NCBI RefSeq assembly: GCF_006539565.1 | Contig: NZ_BJNG01000014.1 | Location: 186,001 to 250,000 of the forward strand | Source of the DNA: Pseudonocardia hydrocarbonoxydans | Lineage (GTDB): Bacteria; Actinomycetota; Actinomycetes; Mycobacteriales; Pseudonocardiaceae | Reading direction: 5' to 3' | DNA length: 64,000 nucleotides | Part shown: in pieces, positions 51,277 to 60,877 of the stretch | How positions within the stretch are numbered: the first letter of the stretch is position 1 | Layout: every line of letters starts with the position of its first letter | Made by a program: the position numbers and the translations under genes | The notes under the pieces: generated by a model | What the model saw: the letters and a program-made list of their open reading frames with translations, nothing else | The model's database searches: none | What the model was told of the DNA's origin: nothing

Positions 51277-52719
51277 TCACGGAGCGACCTCCAGGCGGAA
51301 CTGGTCCTCCGCCGTCTCGCGCCGCAGGATCACCCGGGCCGCCCCCGCGCGCACCGCGACCACGGCGGGCCGCGGCAGGCGGTTGTAGGAGCTGGCCATC
51401 GAGTAGCAGTAGGCGCCGGTCGCCGCGACGCCGAGCAGGTCGCCGGGGGCGAGGTCGGCGGGCAGCCAGCAGTCGCGCACCACGATGTCGCCGCTCTCGC
51501 AGTGCTTGCCGACGACCCGCGACAGCACCGCCTCGCCGTCGCCGTCGCGTTCGGCCGACCGCGACACCAGCCGGCAGTCGTACACCGCGTCGTAGAGGGC
51601 GGTGCGGATGTTGTCGCTCATCCCGCCGTCGACGCCGACGTAGCGGCGGGCGTGGCCGCCGCCCAGCGGGACGTCCTTGAGGGTGCCCACCTCGTAGAGC
51701 GTGACGGTGCCCGGCCCGGCGATGGCCCGCCCGGGCTCGACGGCGATCTCCGGCACGTCGAGCTCCTCGGCGTGACACTCCTTCTTGACGATCGCGCGCA
51801 GCTCGTCGGCCAGCTCGGCGACGTCGAGCGGGGTCTCCTCCGCGCGGTAGGCGATCCCGAAGCCGCCGCCGAGGTCGAGGGTGGTCAGCGCGGTGAGCGC
51901 GTCGGCGCCGTGCTCGGCGTGCAGCGCGGCCAGGAAGCGGACGACGCGGTGCGCGGCCACCTCGAAGCCCTCGGTGTCGAAGATCTGGCTGCCGATGTGG
52001 GAGTGCAGGCCCACCAGCGACAGGCCCGGTGAGCGCAGCACCCGCCGCGCCGCCTCGGCCGCCGCGGAGGCCTCCCCACCCGCGATGGAGAACCCGAACT
52101 TCTGGTCCTCGTGGGCGGTGGCGATGAACTCGTGGGTGTGCGCCTCGACCCCGACCGTCAGCCGGATCATCACCGGCGTGACGACCCCGCGGGCCGTGGC
52201 GATCGCGTCCAGCCGGGCGATCTCGTGGAACGAGTCGATCACGACCCGCCCGACGCCCGCGTCGACCGCGGCCGTCAGCTCCTCGGTGGACTTGTTGTTG
52301 CCGTGCACCGCGATCCGCCCGGCCGGGAACCCGGCGCGCAGCGCGACGGCCAGCTCGCCGCCGCTGGCGACGTCGAGCGAGAGGCCCTCCTGGGCCACCC
52401 AGCGCGCGACCTCCACGGACAGGAACGCCTTCGCGGCGTAGTGCACCGACTCGGCCCCGAACGCGGCGGCGAACTCCGCGGCGCGGGAGCGGAAGTCGTC
52501 CTCGTCGATGACGAACAGCGGGGTGCCGTACTCGGCGGCGAGGTCGCGGACGTCCAGCCCGGCGATCTCCAGTGCCCCGGCCGGCCCGCGGGCGGCGTGG
52601 CGCGGCCACACCGACGGGGCGAGCGCGTCGAACGCGGCGGCGTCGACGGGCCGGGGTCCGGCCGTCTCGGGCGGGGCGGAGATCCCGGCGTGCAGCGGCC
52701 CGGCCGGATGGGCCCTCAC
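51277..52719 (-). CDS. lysA: Diaminopimelate decarboxylase
   Basis: Last step of lysine synthesis. 480 aa, with PLP Lys97 in [33 protein letters not shown] and the substrate Cys in [13 protein letters not shown] 52719 overlaps the argS stop (GTGA) with GGAG 6 nt upstream. The argS-lysA-hom-thrC-thrB-rho order is conserved in actinobacteria. Confidence 0.96.
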   Translation of the reverse strand: MRAHPAGPLHAGISAPPETAGPRPVDAAAFDALAPSVWPRHAARGPAGALEIAGLDVRDLAAEYGTPLFVIDEDDFRSRAAEFAAAFGAESVHYAAKAFLSVEVARWVAQEGLSLDVASGGELAVALRAGFPAGRIAVHGNNKSTEELTAAVDAGVGRVVIDSFHEIARLDAIATARGVVTPVMIRLTVGVEAHTHEFIATAHEDQKFGFSIAGGEASAAAEAARRVLRSPGLSLVGLHSHIGSQIFDTEGFEVAAHRVVRFLAALHAEHGADALTALTTLDLGGGFGIAYRAEETPLDVAELADELRAIVKKECHAEELDVPEIAVEPGRAIAGPGTVTLYEVGTLKDVPLGGGHARRYVGVDGGMSDNIRTALYDAVYDCRLVSRSAERDGDGEAVLSRVVGKHCESGDIVVRDCWLPADLAPGDLLGVAATGAYCYSMASSYNRLPRPAVVAVRAGAARVILRRETAEDQFRLEVAP

Positions 52720-54359
52720 ATCCGCTCCGGGGCGCTCACACCGAGCAGGCCGAGCCCGTTGGCGAGCACCTGCCGGGCGGCGACGCACAGCGCGAGGCGG
52801 GCGCGGTGCAGGTCGGAGATCTCCTCGTCGCCCATCGGCAGGACGCGGCAGCCGTCGTAGAACTTGTGGTACGCCGCCGCGAGCGTCTCCAGGTAGCGCG
52901 CGACGCGGTGCGGTTCGCGCAGCTCCGCGGCCGTGCGGACCACCGCGGGGAACTCGCCGATCGTGCGGATCAGGTCGCCCTCGCGCGGGTGCTCCAGCAG
53001 GCCGAACGCGGTGCCCGGCGCCAGCCCGACGTCGGCGGCGTTGCGCGCGAGCGAGGCCAGCCGCGCGTGGGCGTACTGGACGTAGAACACGGGGTTGTCG
53101 TTGCTGCGCCTGGACAGGACGTCGAGGTCGAGATCGAGCACCGAGTCGATCGAGCTGCGGATCAGCGAGTAGCGGGCCGCGTCGACGCCGACGAACCCCA
53201 CCAGGTCGTCCATGCTCACCGCCGTGCCCGCCCGCTTGCTCATCTTGAGCATCTGGCCGTCCTTGAACAGCCGCACCAGCTGCCCGATCAGCACCTCGAC
53301 GGTGTCCGGGTCGTCGCCGAACGCGGCCGCGGCGGCGCGCAGCCGGGCGATGTAGCCGTGGTGGTCGGCGCCGAGCATGTAGATGCACAGGTCGAAGCCC
53401 CGGGCGCGCTTGTCGAGGTAGTAGGCGAGGTCGCCGGCGATGTAGGCGGGCTTGCCGTCGCTCTTGATGACGGGGCGGTCCTTGTCGTCGCCCTCGTCGG
53501 TGGAGCGCAGCCACCACGCGCCGTCGGAGAAGTAGAGGTTGCCGGTGTCCTTGAGCCGCGCCACCGCGGCGTCGACGGCCCCGGAGTCGTGCAGCGACCT
53601 CTCGTGGAACCAGACGTCGAAGTCGGTGCCGAAGGCGTGCAGGGCGCGCTTGATCTCGTCGAACATCAGCTCGACGCCGATCCGCCGGAACACCTCGTCG
53701 CGGTCGGGGTCGGTGAGCGCGCCCGGCTCCGCGGCCAGCACCTGCTCGGCGATCTCGGCGATGTAGGCGCCGCCGTAGCCGCCCTCGGGCGTCGGCTTCC
53801 CCTCGGCCGCGGCCACCAGCGAGGCGACGAACCGGTCGATCTGGCCGCCCGCGTCGTTGAAGTAGTACTCGCGGGTGACCTTCGCGCCCCGCGCGGCCAG
53901 CACCCGGCCCAGCGCGTCGCCCACGGCCGCCCAGCGGGTGTGGCCCAGATGCAGCGGGCCCGTCGGGTTGGCCGAGACGAACTCCAGGTTGATGGACCGC
54001 GCACCGAGCTCGTCGCCGGTGCCGTAGGACTCCCCCGCGGCCAGCACCTCGCCGACGACCGCGCCCTGGGCGTCGGCCGCGAGGCGCAGGTTGATGAAGC
54101 CGGGGCCGGCGATCTCGGCCGAGGCGATGCCGTCGCGGCCGCCGAGGGCGTCGACCAGCCAGGTCGCCAGCTCGCGCGGCGCGACGCCCGCCTTCTTCGC
54201 GGTGCGCATGGCGACGTTGGTGGAATAGTCGCCGTGGTCGGGGTTGCGGGGGCGCTCGACGCCGACGTCGCCGGGCAGTGCCGAGACGTCCAGGCCGCGC
54301 GCCGTGAGGACCTCGGTCGCTACTGCGCGGACCAGGTCGGCGAGCTGGGCGGGGGTCAC
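52716..54359 (-). CDS. argS: Arginyl-tRNA synthetase
   Basis: Class I aminoacyl-tRNA synthetase, 547 aa. HIGH motif as HLGH in [16 protein letters not shown] in [10 protein letters not shown], and the C-terminal DALR anticodon-binding fold. GTG 54359 with TAGACT (54366-54371) 6 nt upstream, consistent with a leaderless transcript. A tRNA-Arg gene lies 1.7 kb away on the other strand. Confidence 0.96.
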   Translation of the reverse strand: MTPAQLADLVRAVATEVLTARGLDVSALPGDVGVERPRNPDHGDYSTNVAMRTAKKAGVAPRELATWLVDALGGRDGIASAEIAGPGFINLRLAADAQGAVVGEVLAAGESYGTGDELGARSINLEFVSANPTGPLHLGHTRWAAVGDALGRVLAARGAKVTREYYFNDAGGQIDRFVASLVAAAEGKPTPEGGYGGAYIAEIAEQVLAAEPGALTDPDRDEVFRRIGVELMFDEIKRALHAFGTDFDVWFHERSLHDSGAVDAAVARLKDTGNLYFSDGAWWLRSTDEGDDKDRPVIKSDGKPAYIAGDLAYYLDKRARGFDLCIYMLGADHHGYIARLRAAAAAFGDDPDTVEVLIGQLVRLFKDGQMLKMSKRAGTAVSMDDLVGFVGVDAARYSLIRSSIDSVLDLDLDVLSRRSNDNPVFYVQYAHARLASLARNAADVGLAPGTAFGLLEHPREGDLIRTIGEFPAVVRTAAELREPHRVARYLETLAAAYHKFYDGCRVLPMGDEEISDLHRARLALCVAARQVLANGLGLLGVSAPERM

Positions 54360-54516
54360 CGCACGAGTCTAGATCTACCCGCCCCGGGGCCTCCTCCGTC
54401 GTCCCCTCCGGCCCCCGGGAGGTGCTGCTCACGGGAATCTCAGGCACCGCTCCTAGACTCGGGGGCCGCAAGGGCCGTCCGGGTGACGGCGCCCGGACGC
54501 GATGGTGGGACGGTTC

Positions 54517-55299
54517 ATGGTCAGCGGCAAGAACAGCAAGGCGGTCCGCAACGCGCGGGCCGCGGTCGTGGCCCAGCGGTCGACGCCGTGGGGCCTCATC
54601 GCGGCGGTGGTCGCGGTCGTGGTGTTCGCGGGGGCCGTCTTCGGCTACGCCTACGTGCAGGGGCAGGAGAACGCCGGCCGCCTCGCCGCGCTGGCGCCGT
54701 TCACACCCACCGCGGAGAACCCCGACCCGTCCACGCAGATCGCGGGCGTGCAGGTCGTCGAATACTCCGGCGGGCAACACGTCGCGCCTTCCGAGCAGGT
54801 CGCCTACACCCAGAGCCCGCCGTTCGGCGGCGCCCACGACGGCGTCTGGGCCGCGTGCAACGGCGTCGTCTACGACCGGCCGGTGCGCAGCGAGAACCTG
54901 GTGCACTCCCTGGAGCACGGCGCGCTGTGGATCAGTTACAACCCCGACCAGGTGTCGGGCGCCGCGCTCGACGCATTGCGCGCCAAGGTCGACGGCCAGC
55001 AGTACATGGTCATGTCGCCCTACCCCGGACTCGACACGGCGCTGTCGCTGCAGTCCTGGGGCCACCAGCTCAAGCTCGCCGACGCCGCCGACCCGCGGGT
55101 CGACCAGTTCGTCGCGGCGCTGCGGGCCAACCGCAACACCCACCCCGAGCCCGGAGCCAGCTGCGCCGAGGTCGGGCCCGGCGGCTTCGTCCGCGCCGAC
55201 CCGCCCCCCTTCGCCCCTGCCCCCGCCCCGGGTGCCCCCGGGTCGAGGCCCGAGACCGCCGTCGCCACCGGCACCGTCGCCCCCGACACCGGGTCATGA
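54517..55299 (+). CDS. DUF3105 membrane-anchored protein
   Basis: 260 aa: basic cytoplasmic N-terminus ([16 protein letters not shown]), one membrane helix ([20 protein letters not shown]) and an extracytoplasmic DUF3105 domain with the conserved [20 protein letters not shown] and [17 protein letters not shown] 54517 fits homologous starts better than ATG 54502. TAGACT at 54454-54459 is a possible -10. It overlaps the DUF305 gene by 4 bp (ATGA), so the two act together. Function unknown; the His and Cys content is compatible with metal handling. Confidence 0.8.
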   Translation: MVSGKNSKAVRNARAAVVAQRSTPWGLIAAVVAVVVFAGAVFGYAYVQGQENAGRLAALAPFTPTAENPDPSTQIAGVQVVEYSGGQHVAPSEQVAYTQSPPFGGAHDGVWAACNGVVYDRPVRSENLVHSLEHGALWISYNPDQVSGAALDALRAKVDGQQYMVMSPYPGLDTALSLQSWGHQLKLADAADPRVDQFVAALRANRNTHPEPGASCAEVGPGGFVRADPPPFAPAPAPGAPGSRPETAVATGTVAPDTGS

Positions 55300-55991
55300 G
55301 CATCATCGCGCCCCCCTCCACCACCCCGCTGCCGACCAACGACGGCGTGGCGCGGTGGGTGCGGCCCTTCGTCGCGGTCGCCGCGGTGGTCGGGCTGCTG
55401 CTGCTCGGCGCGGCCGGCGGCCTGCTGCTGGGCCTGCCCGGCTCGTCGACCCCGGAGCCCGGGCCCGTCGACATCGGGTTCTCGCAGGACATGTCGGTGC
55501 ACCACCTGCAGGCCGTGGAGATGGCGGCGTGGGAACGCGACCACACCACCGACCCGGTGCTCGCCCAGATCGCCACCGACATCGAGAAGACGCAGAACAA
55601 CCAGGTCGGGCAGATGCAGGGCTGGCTTGCCCTGTGGGACGCCCCGGCCCTGCCCATCGGCGGGTACATGGGGTGGATGGCCGGGACCCCCGGCGGACAC
55701 GGGCACGCCGACCCCGGCACCGGTGTCGTCGCCACGATGCCGGGGATGGCGTCCTCGGCCGACCTCGCCGCATTGCGCGCCGCCACCGGCCCCGCGCTCG
55801 ACATCCTGTTCCTCCAGTTGATCCTGCGCCACCACGAGGGCGGCGCCGAGATGCTCCGCGACGCCGCCGCCAATGCCTCCGTTCCCCAGGTCCGCAGCCT
55901 GGCCACCCAGATGCTGAGCTCGCAGGCGTCGGAGATGGACTACCTGCGGCAGCTCCTGCTCGCCCGCGGTGGGACGCCCCTGCCGCTGTGA
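55296..55991 (+). CDS. DUF305 membrane-anchored protein
   Basis: 231 aa: N-terminal membrane helix (VAVVGLLLLGAAGGLLLGL) then a four-helix DUF305 domain with two His-His pairs in FSQDMSVHHLQAVEMA and ILRHHEGGAEMLRDA, and Met/His-rich GHGHADPG. DUF305 proteins are often linked to copper or other metal binding in the cell envelope. Coupled to the DUF3105 gene, and the pair is common in actinobacteria. Confidence 0.85.
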   Translation: MSIIAPPSTTPLPTNDGVARWVRPFVAVAAVVGLLLLGAAGGLLLGLPGSSTPEPGPVDIGFSQDMSVHHLQAVEMAAWERDHTTDPVLAQIATDIEKTQNNQVGQMQGWLALWDAPALPIGGYMGWMAGTPGGHGHADPGTGVVATMPGMASSADLAALRAATGPALDILFLQLILRHHEGGAEMLRDAAANASVPQVRSLATQMLSSQASEMDYLRQLLLARGGTPLPL

Positions 55992-56023
55992 CCCGACGCG
56001 TGCGCTAGGCTCGACGCACCCGA

Positions 56024-56095
56024 GCCCCCGTAGCTCAGGGGATAGAGCGTCGCCCTCCGGAGGCGAAAGCGCAGGTTCGAATCCTGCCGGGGGCA
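56024..56095 (+). tRNA. tRNA-Arg (CCG)
   Basis: 72 nt. Acceptor stem GCCCCCG/CGGGGGC, D arm GCTC/GAGC, anticodon stem TCGCC/GGCGA with loop CTCCGGA (anticodon CCG, reads CGG), T arm GCAGG-TTCGAAT-CCTGC, discriminator A. CCA is not encoded. A strong hairpin follows at 56110. Confidence 0.95.
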
Positions 56096-56109
56096 CTCAC
56101 CCGAATCAC

Positions 56110-56155
56110 ACGAACGGCACTTCCTCCAGCCCTGCTGGAGGAAGGTGCCGTTCGT
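56110..56155 (+). terminator. Terminator after tRNA-Arg
   Basis: Arms of 21 and 22 nt (56110-56130, 56134-56155) with one bulged G and a 3-nt loop, 14 nt after the tRNA end, followed by TCGTCG. A strong GC-rich intrinsic hairpin. Confidence 0.85.
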
Positions 56156-56190
56156 TCGTCGTGGTGGGCGGGCCGTCAGCAGGATCCGGA

Positions 56191-56206
56191 GTAGCACTTG
56201 TACTAC
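56191..56206. promoter_or_regulatory. Candidate operator of the toxin-antitoxin module
   Basis: GTAGCACTTGTACTAC: inverted 7-nt arms with one mismatch, of the GTAG...CTAC form common before Phd/VapB-type modules. It overlaps the -10 TACTTT (56204-56209), so the antitoxin can repress its own operon. Confidence 0.6.
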
Positions 56207-56215
56207 TTTGGCGGC

Positions 56216-56464
56216 ATGACGGTCGTGGGACTTCGCGAACTCCGGCAGCAGGCGTCCGAGCTGGTGCGTCGGGTGGAGGCGGGCGAGGAGATCACGATCA
56301 CGGTGGCCGGACGGCCGAGCGCACGCCTCGTGGCGGTGGCGCCCCGCACCTGGCGCAGCTGGAACGACCTGGCGGGGCTGTTCGACGGGCCGGCCGACGA
56401 GGAGTGGACGCACGACCGCGACCTGGTCGAGCAGGAGATGCGTGACCCCTGGGCGGCGACGTGA
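56216..56464 (+). CDS. Phd/YefM-type antitoxin
   Basis: 82 aa. Starts MTVVGLRELRQQASELVRRV, a typical Phd DNA-binding N-terminus, with GEEITITVAGRPSARLV as the second strand pair; the acidic C-terminal part (DEEWTHDRDLVEQEMRDPW) should wrap the toxin. ATG 56216 with TACTTT 6 nt upstream (leaderless) is preferred over TTG or ATG further up. It overlaps the PIN gene by 4 bp (GTGA). Confidence 0.92.
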   Translation: MTVVGLRELRQQASELVRRVEAGEEITITVAGRPSARLVAVAPRTWRSWNDLAGLFDGPADEEWTHDRDLVEQEMRDPWAAT

Positions 56465-56841
56465 GAGGCATCCTCGACACGAGCGTCGTGATCGCCACCG
56501 ACGTCGGGCCTCTCGACGGCGAGCTGGCGATCAGCGCCGCCACACTCGCCGAACTGCACTTCGGCGTACTGGTGGCGCGGGGACGGGCGACCCGGGCCGA
56601 ACGGTTGCGCCGGCTGTCGCTGCTGCAACGCCGGTTCGACGCCCTGCCGGTCGACGAGTCGGTGGCGGCCAGCTACGGCGAGCTGGCCGCGGCGGTGGTG
56701 GAGGCCGGACGGCAGCCCCGGGCGCGGACCATGGACCTGCTGATCGCCGCGACGGCCCACGCCCACTCCGCGCGCCTGTACACCCGCAATCCCGCGGACC
56801 TCGTCGGCCTGGACGACCTCGTCGAGGTGGTCCAGGCCTGA
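56461..56841 (+). CDS. vapC: PIN-domain ribonuclease toxin (VapC type)
   Basis: 126 aa. Acidic catalytic residues Asp6 (LDTS), Glu31 (LAELHFG), Asp92 (TMDLLIAATA) and Asp113 or Asn110 (TRNPADL) are present, so it should be active as an endoribonuclease when free. Translationally coupled to the antitoxin. Ends 8 bp before the convergent msrA stop, and the module lies just downstream of a tRNA-Arg gene. Confidence 0.93.
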   Translation: MRGILDTSVVIATDVGPLDGELAISAATLAELHFGVLVARGRATRAERLRRLSLLQRRFDALPVDESVAASYGELAAAVVEAGRQPRARTMDLLIAATAHAHSARLYTRNPADLVGLDDLVEVVQA

Positions 56842-56848
56842 CGGCCGG

Positions 56849-57358
56849 TCAGCGGGTCGTGGCCCCGCGCCGCGGCAGCACCCAGTCGGGCCGGACGTAG
56901 TGGCAGGTGTAGCCGTAGGGCGAGCGCTGCAGGTAGTCCTGGTGCTCGGGCTCGGCCTCCCAGAACGGGCCGGCGGGCTCGACGTCGCTGGCGACGCGCC
57001 CGGGCCAGATGCCGGAGGCGTCGACGTCGGCGATCGTGTCGAGCGCGACCCGCTTCTGCTCGTCGCCGATGTAGTAGATCGCGGAGCGGTAGCTGCGGCC
57101 GACGTCGTTGCCCTGCCGGTCCTTCGTCGACGGGTCGTGGATCTGGAAGAAGAACTCCAGGATCTCCCGGTAGGAGATGACGTCGGGGTCGAACACCACC
57201 TCGACGGCCTCGGCGTGGTCGCCGTGGTTGCGGTAGGTGGCGTTCGGGGTGTCGCCGCCGGAGTAGCCGACGCGGGTGGAGACGACGCCGGGCCGGTGGC
57301 GGAGCAGTTCCTGGGCGCCCCAGAAGCATCCGCCCGCGAGGATGGCCGTGTCGGTCAT
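56849..57358 (-). CDS. msrA: Peptide methionine sulfoxide reductase MsrA
   Basis: Repairs methionine-S-sulfoxide. 169 aa with catalytic Cys11 in GGCFWG, RVGYSGG, the [11 protein letters not shown] motif and a second Cys in GYTCHYVRP that may resolve the disulphide. ATG 57358 with GGAGG 8 nt upstream. Confidence 0.94.
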   Translation of the reverse strand: MTDTAILAGGCFWGAQELLRHRPGVVSTRVGYSGGDTPNATYRNHGDHAEAVEVVFDPDVISYREILEFFFQIHDPSTKDRQGNDVGRSYRSAIYYIGDEQKRVALDTIADVDASGIWPGRVASDVEPAGPFWEAEPEHQDYLQRSPYGYTCHYVRPDWVLPRRGATTR

Positions 57359-57424
57359 GGTGCGAACCTCCAGTGTCAGAGAACCTGTACCGGGAACGCC
57401 GCAGGGGCGGGTGGTGTTCCGCGG

Positions 57425-57430
57425 CATAAT
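57425..57430 (+). promoter_or_regulatory. Candidate -10 of the DUF2231 gene
   Basis: CATAAT, one base from TATAAT, lies 6 nt before ATG 57437. Leaderless transcription expected. Confidence 0.5.
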
Positions 57431-57436
57431 GCCGCG

Positions 57437-57883
57437 ATGCTCTCCGTCGCGGGGGTCCCGGCCCATCCCCTGCTGGTGCACGCCGTCGTCGTCCTGCTGC
57501 CGCTGGCAGCGCTCGGGGCGGTCGCCGTCGCGGCCCGGCCGTCGTGGGCGCGGCCCTACGGCCCGCTGGTCGCGGCGCTGGCACCGGCCGGGGCCGGCAC
57601 GGCGGTGCTGGCCCGGATCGCGGGCGAGCAGCTGGAGGACGCCATCGAGATCTCCCCCGGCTTCGAGGCGGTGATCGACCAGCACGAGCGGTTCGGCACC
57701 TTCACCGCGATCGCGGCGTGGCCGTTCGCGCTGCTCGCCGTCGCCGCCTACGTCCTGGCCCGGCGCGACCGCGGGCGCGCGCTGTGGGTGCTCACCGCCG
57801 TCGCCGGGGTCGTGGCGGTGGTCGCCACCGTCCTGGCCGGGCACAGCGGCGCGGCCGCGGTCTGGGGCGACGTCGTTGGCTGA
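57437..57883 (+). CDS. DUF2231 membrane protein
   Basis: 148 aa with four membrane helices. The N-terminal [17 protein letters not shown] and the later [14 protein letters not shown] and [10 protein letters not shown] carry the conserved His positions typical of DUF2231, a family sometimes linked to heme or quinone redox. Overlaps the FkbM gene by 8 bp, so the two are coupled. Confidence 0.8.
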   Translation: MLSVAGVPAHPLLVHAVVVLLPLAALGAVAVAARPSWARPYGPLVAALAPAGAGTAVLARIAGEQLEDAIEISPGFEAVIDQHERFGTFTAIAAWPFALLAVAAYVLARRDRGRALWVLTAVAGVVAVVATVLAGHSGAAAVWGDVVG

Positions 57884-58631
57884 GCGGCTGCGCCGGGTGC
57901 GCGGGGTCGCCCGCTCGCTGGCGATGTACCACGGCATCCCCGGCCGGCACCGGCGGCTGGTGGCGTTCTACGGGCGGTTCCTGGGCCCCGGCGACGTCGC
58001 GTTCGACGTCGGCGCGCACGTCGGCAGCCGCGTGCGCGCCTGGCGGAAGCTCGGGGCGCGGGTCGTCGCGCTCGAACCCCAGCCCGACTGCCTCACCGTG
58101 CTGCGCCTGCTGTTCGGCCGCGACGACGGCGTCGTGATCGCGCCGGTGGCAGCCGGGGCGGCGGCGGGCACCGCGCGGCTGGGGCTGTCCAGCGCCACGC
58201 CGACGGTGTCGTCGATGTCGCCGGAGTGGACCCGCACGGTCGGCGCCGACCGCGGCTTCGCCCGCGTGCGCTGGGACCGCTCCGTCGAGGTCGCCGTCAC
58301 CACGCTGGACGCCCTGATCGCCGAGCACGGCGAGCCCGCGTTCGTCAAGATCGACGTGGAGGGCTTCGAGCTCGACGTGCTGCGCGGGCTGGGCCGGCCG
58401 GTGCGCGCGCTGAGCTTCGAGTACCTGCCGCCCGCCCACGACGCCGCGCTGGCCGCGCTCGACCACGTCGACGCGCTGGGCCCCTACCGCTACAACTACT
58501 CCCCCGTCGAGACGATGACGTGGGCGTCCGACGACTGGCTCGACGCCGACGGCCTGCGCGCGTTGCTCGACCGGTTCCGCCCGCTGGGCCGCTCCGGGGA
58601 CGTGTACGCCGAGCTCAGCCCGCCACGCTGA
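57876..58631 (+). CDS. FkbM-family SAM-dependent methyltransferase
   Basis: 251 aa. SAM motif [14 protein letters not shown] (about 44-57), acidic ribose-binding end of strand 2 ([10 protein letters not shown]), and the FkbM signature [16 protein letters not shown]-methylation of a sugar, peptide or polyketide is expected; no substrate is visible. The best start is TTG 57876 overlapping the DUF2231 stop; GTG 57897 is possible. The 3' end overlaps the convergent phosphatase by 17 bp. Confidence 0.85.
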   Translation: MAERLRRVRGVARSLAMYHGIPGRHRRLVAFYGRFLGPGDVAFDVGAHVGSRVRAWRKLGARVVALEPQPDCLTVLRLLFGRDDGVVIAPVAAGAAAGTARLGLSSATPTVSSMSPEWTRTVGADRGFARVRWDRSVEVAVTTLDALIAEHGEPAFVKIDVEGFELDVLRGLGRPVRALSFEYLPPAHDAALAALDHVDALGPYRYNYSPVETMTWASDDWLDADGLRALLDRFRPLGRSGDVYAELSPPR

Positions 58632-59178
58632 AGGTCAGCAGCCGCGGCACCGGGCCGCCGGTGTCGATCCGGCACACCCCGGCGTCGGCGAGGAACATCC
58701 GCCACGCCGTCGTGTCGTCGACGCCCAGCGCCCACGCCACCGCCGCCTTGATCGGGGAGACGTGGCTGACGACGACGACGTCGCCGCGCGCGGCGTCGTC
58801 GGCCAGCTCGTGGCAGGCCTCGCGCACCCGGACCCCGACCGCGGCGAGCGACTCGCCGCCCGCGGGCACGAAGTCGGGGTCGGTCCGCCAGCGCCGCCAG
58901 GTCCCCGCGTCGACGTCGGCGGGGACGGCGCCGTCGAGGTCGCCGTAGTCCATCTCGATCCACCGCTCGTCGACCTCGACCGCGTCCGGGGCGAGCGCCG
59001 CGGCGGTCTCCCGGGCGCGGCGCAGCGGGCTCGACACCACCCGCGACGGCCGCGGCAGCGCCGCGGCCAGCTCCCGGGCCTGGTGCCGCCCCAGATCGGT
59101 CAGCGGCAGGTCGGCGCGGCCGCACAGCAGGCCGCGCGCGTTGGCGCCGGTCTGCCCGTGCCGGACGAGGATCAGCAC
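58615..59178 (-). CDS. Histidine phosphatase (phosphoglycerate-mutase-like)
   Basis: 187 aa. Phospho-acceptor His7 in LVRHGQTGANARG, the SSPLRRARETA motif, Glu in EMDYGDLDG and second His in VVVVSHVSPIKAA. All catalytic positions are present. It is likely to dephosphorylate a small metabolite. GTG 59178 has GGAGG about 7 nt upstream and overlaps the flippase-like gene stop by 7 bp, placing it last in the minus-strand run that starts at 63274. Confidence 0.9.
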   Translation of the reverse strand: MLILVRHGQTGANARGLLCGRADLPLTDLGRHQARELAAALPRPSRVVSSPLRRARETAAALAPDAVEVDERWIEMDYGDLDGAVPADVDAGTWRRWRTDPDFVPAGGESLAAVGVRVREACHELADDAARGDVVVVSHVSPIKAAVAWALGVDDTTAWRMFLADAGVCRIDTGGPVPRLLTFSVAG

Positions 59179-60038
59179 GGCGCCGCCTCCGCCCGCGGCG
59201 CGGGCCGCAGCAGCACCGCCAGCCCGGGCAGGCAGGCGATCGTGCCCAGCACCCCGTAGACGACGGCCGCGGTGAGCCCCTGCGCGGCGCCCAGCCCGGC
59301 CGCGGAGAACGCGACCGTCCCGACGGCCTCGCGCGGCCCGAACCCGCCGACGCCCAGCGGCAGCACCATCGCCAGCAGCGCCAGCACCAGCAGCGGCAGC
59401 AGCACCCCGACCGGGGCCGTCACCCCGGCCGCGCGCGCCGCGACGACGAACAGCGCCAGGTACCCGGCCAGCGCCGTCAGCGACAGGGCGACGACCGCGA
59501 GCCCGGTGCCGCGGGCCAGCACCGCGGCGTCGGACCGGAAGGTGCGCAGCGCCGAGCGCACCCGCGGCACCCGCCATGCCGGCAGCGCCACCAGCACGAG
59601 CACCCCGGCCGCGACGCCGAGCGCGGGCAGCAGGCCACCGAGCAGCGCGGGCTGCACGAGCAACACCCCGAGCCCGGCGACGACCACGACCGTCTGCCCC
59701 GCCGTGCGTTCCAGCACGACCGCGCGCAGCCCGCGGCCGTCGGCGCGGCGGTGGGCGACGGCGCGGTGCACGTCACCGAGGACGCCCGCGGGCAGCAGCG
59801 AGTTGAGCGCGACGGCCCGGTAGGTGTCGGCGACGGCGGTGCCGAACGGCAGCGCCACGCCCAGCCCGCGCGCGACCAGGCACCAGCGGGCGGCGGCGCA
59901 CAGCGTGGTGAGCAGCCCGACTGCGAGCGCGGCGAGCACCGCGACGGCGTCGATCGCGGCCAGCCCGGCCAGCACCGCGTCGGTGCCGACCCACAGCGCG
60001 ACCGCGACCAGCGCGACGGCACCCAGCAGCGCCCTCAC
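59172..60038 (-). CDS. Flippase-like membrane protein (UPF0104 / lysylphosphatidylglycerol synthase TM region)
   Basis: 288 aa with seven or eight membrane helices. Conserved YRAVALNSLLPAGVLGDVHRA, ERTAGQTVVVVAGLG and the final LPLGVGGFGPREAVGT match the TM domain of MprF-like flippases, without the synthase domain. Such proteins usually move amphiphilic lipids between leaflets. It overlaps the methyltransferase gene by 4 bp (GTGA). Transport of the product of the surrounding cluster is an inference. Confidence 0.85.
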   Translation of the reverse strand: MRALLGAVALVAVALWVGTDAVLAGLAAIDAVAVLAALAVGLLTTLCAAARWCLVARGLGVALPFGTAVADTYRAVALNSLLPAGVLGDVHRAVAHRRADGRGLRAVVLERTAGQTVVVVAGLGVLLVQPALLGGLLPALGVAAGVLVLVALPAWRVPRVRSALRTFRSDAAVLARGTGLAVVALSLTALAGYLALFVVAARAAGVTAPVGVLLPLLVLALLAMVLPLGVGGFGPREAVGTVAFSAAGLGAAQGLTAAVVYGVLGTIACLPGLAVLLRPAPRAEAAPC

Positions 60039-60877
60039 GACGGAACCGCCAGCAGGTCGACATGCCCGACGGTGACGCGCAGGACCCCGGCTGCGCTCGC
60101 GACGAGGCGTCGCCGCAGGTAGCGGCCCGCCTCCGCGGACAGCCCGGGCTGCTGCGCGACGGCCGCGGAGATCCAGCCGCGCAGCCACTCCTCCGCCAGC
60201 TCGGCGCTGTCCGGGCCGAGCCGCCACGGGCTGGGACGGGTCAGCACGGTCATGCCGTGCCGGGTGAGGGCCTGCTCGGCGACGGGGCCGGCGTCCGGGC
60301 CGAGCAGCCGCCTGCCGTCGACGGTGCGGCGCTGGTGGTCGTCGAACGCCGCGGCCAGCACGGCGTCGAGCGGGTCGGGCGGGGCGATCTCGACGTGCCC
60401 GGTGACCGACAGCGTCAGCAGCACGGCGCACCCGGCGGCGGCGCACGCGGCGGCCAGGGCGTCGACCTCGTCGGCGGTGAGCAGGTCCAGCAGCGCCGAC
60501 GCCGTGACCAGGGACGTGCCGGCGAGGTCGGCGGCGCGCAGGTCCGTGATGTCGCCCGGGCGCCCCTGCGCGACGATCGTGGCCGGCATCCCGGCGACGG
60601 CGCGCTCCAGCAGCCCGGGGTCGCGCTCGTGCAGGATCCACTGCTGCGGGCCGGGCAGCCGCGGCGCGAGCCAGCGGCCCATCGAGCCGGTGCCGCACCC
60701 GACGTCGCGGACGACGGTGGGGGCCAGCCTGCGCACCTGCTCGGCCAGCTCGGCCGACCGCGCGGCGGCGTCGGCGGGCTCGCGCAGGGCCAGCCAGCCC
60801 GGCGTGCACACCGGCGAGCCCGCGTCGCTCAGGCGGGCGTCCCACTCCGCACGCGGTGCAGGATCGTGACCAGGCAT
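60035..60877 (-). CDS. Class I SAM methyltransferase
   Basis: 280 aa. SAM motif I VRDVGCGTGSMGRWLAP near 63-79, an ERDPGLLERAV acidic loop, and a LVTASALLDLLTADEVDAL segment, the usual post-I. It lacks obvious small-molecule subtype marks. ATG 60877 lies inside the glycosyltransferase end (49-bp overlap) with GGGAGG 10 nt upstream. Fits a tailoring methylation in the cluster. Confidence 0.85.
   Translation of the reverse strand: MPGHDPAPRAEWDARLSDAGSPVCTPGWLALREPADAAARSAELAEQVRRLAPTVVRDVGCGTGSMGRWLAPRLPGPQQWILHERDPGLLERAVAGMPATIVAQGRPGDITDLRAADLAGTSLVTASALLDLLTADEVDALAAACAAAGCAVLLTLSVTGHVEIAPPDPLDAVLAAAFDDHQRRTVDGRRLLGPDAGPVAEQALTRHGMTVLTRPSPWRLGPDSAELAEEWLRGWISAAVAQQPGLSAEAGRYLRRRLVASAAGVLRVTVGHVDLLAVPS

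Noticed and set aside
52572..54494. Long plus-strand open frame opposite lysA and argS
   Set aside because: Low-complexity Gly/Val/Arg/Asp sequence antisense to argS; only its 3' end (55296-55991) is a real gene, the DUF305 protein.
56024..56841. Integrative element with att sites at tRNA-Arg
   Set aside because: No integrase and no repeat of the tRNA 3' end was found downstream.
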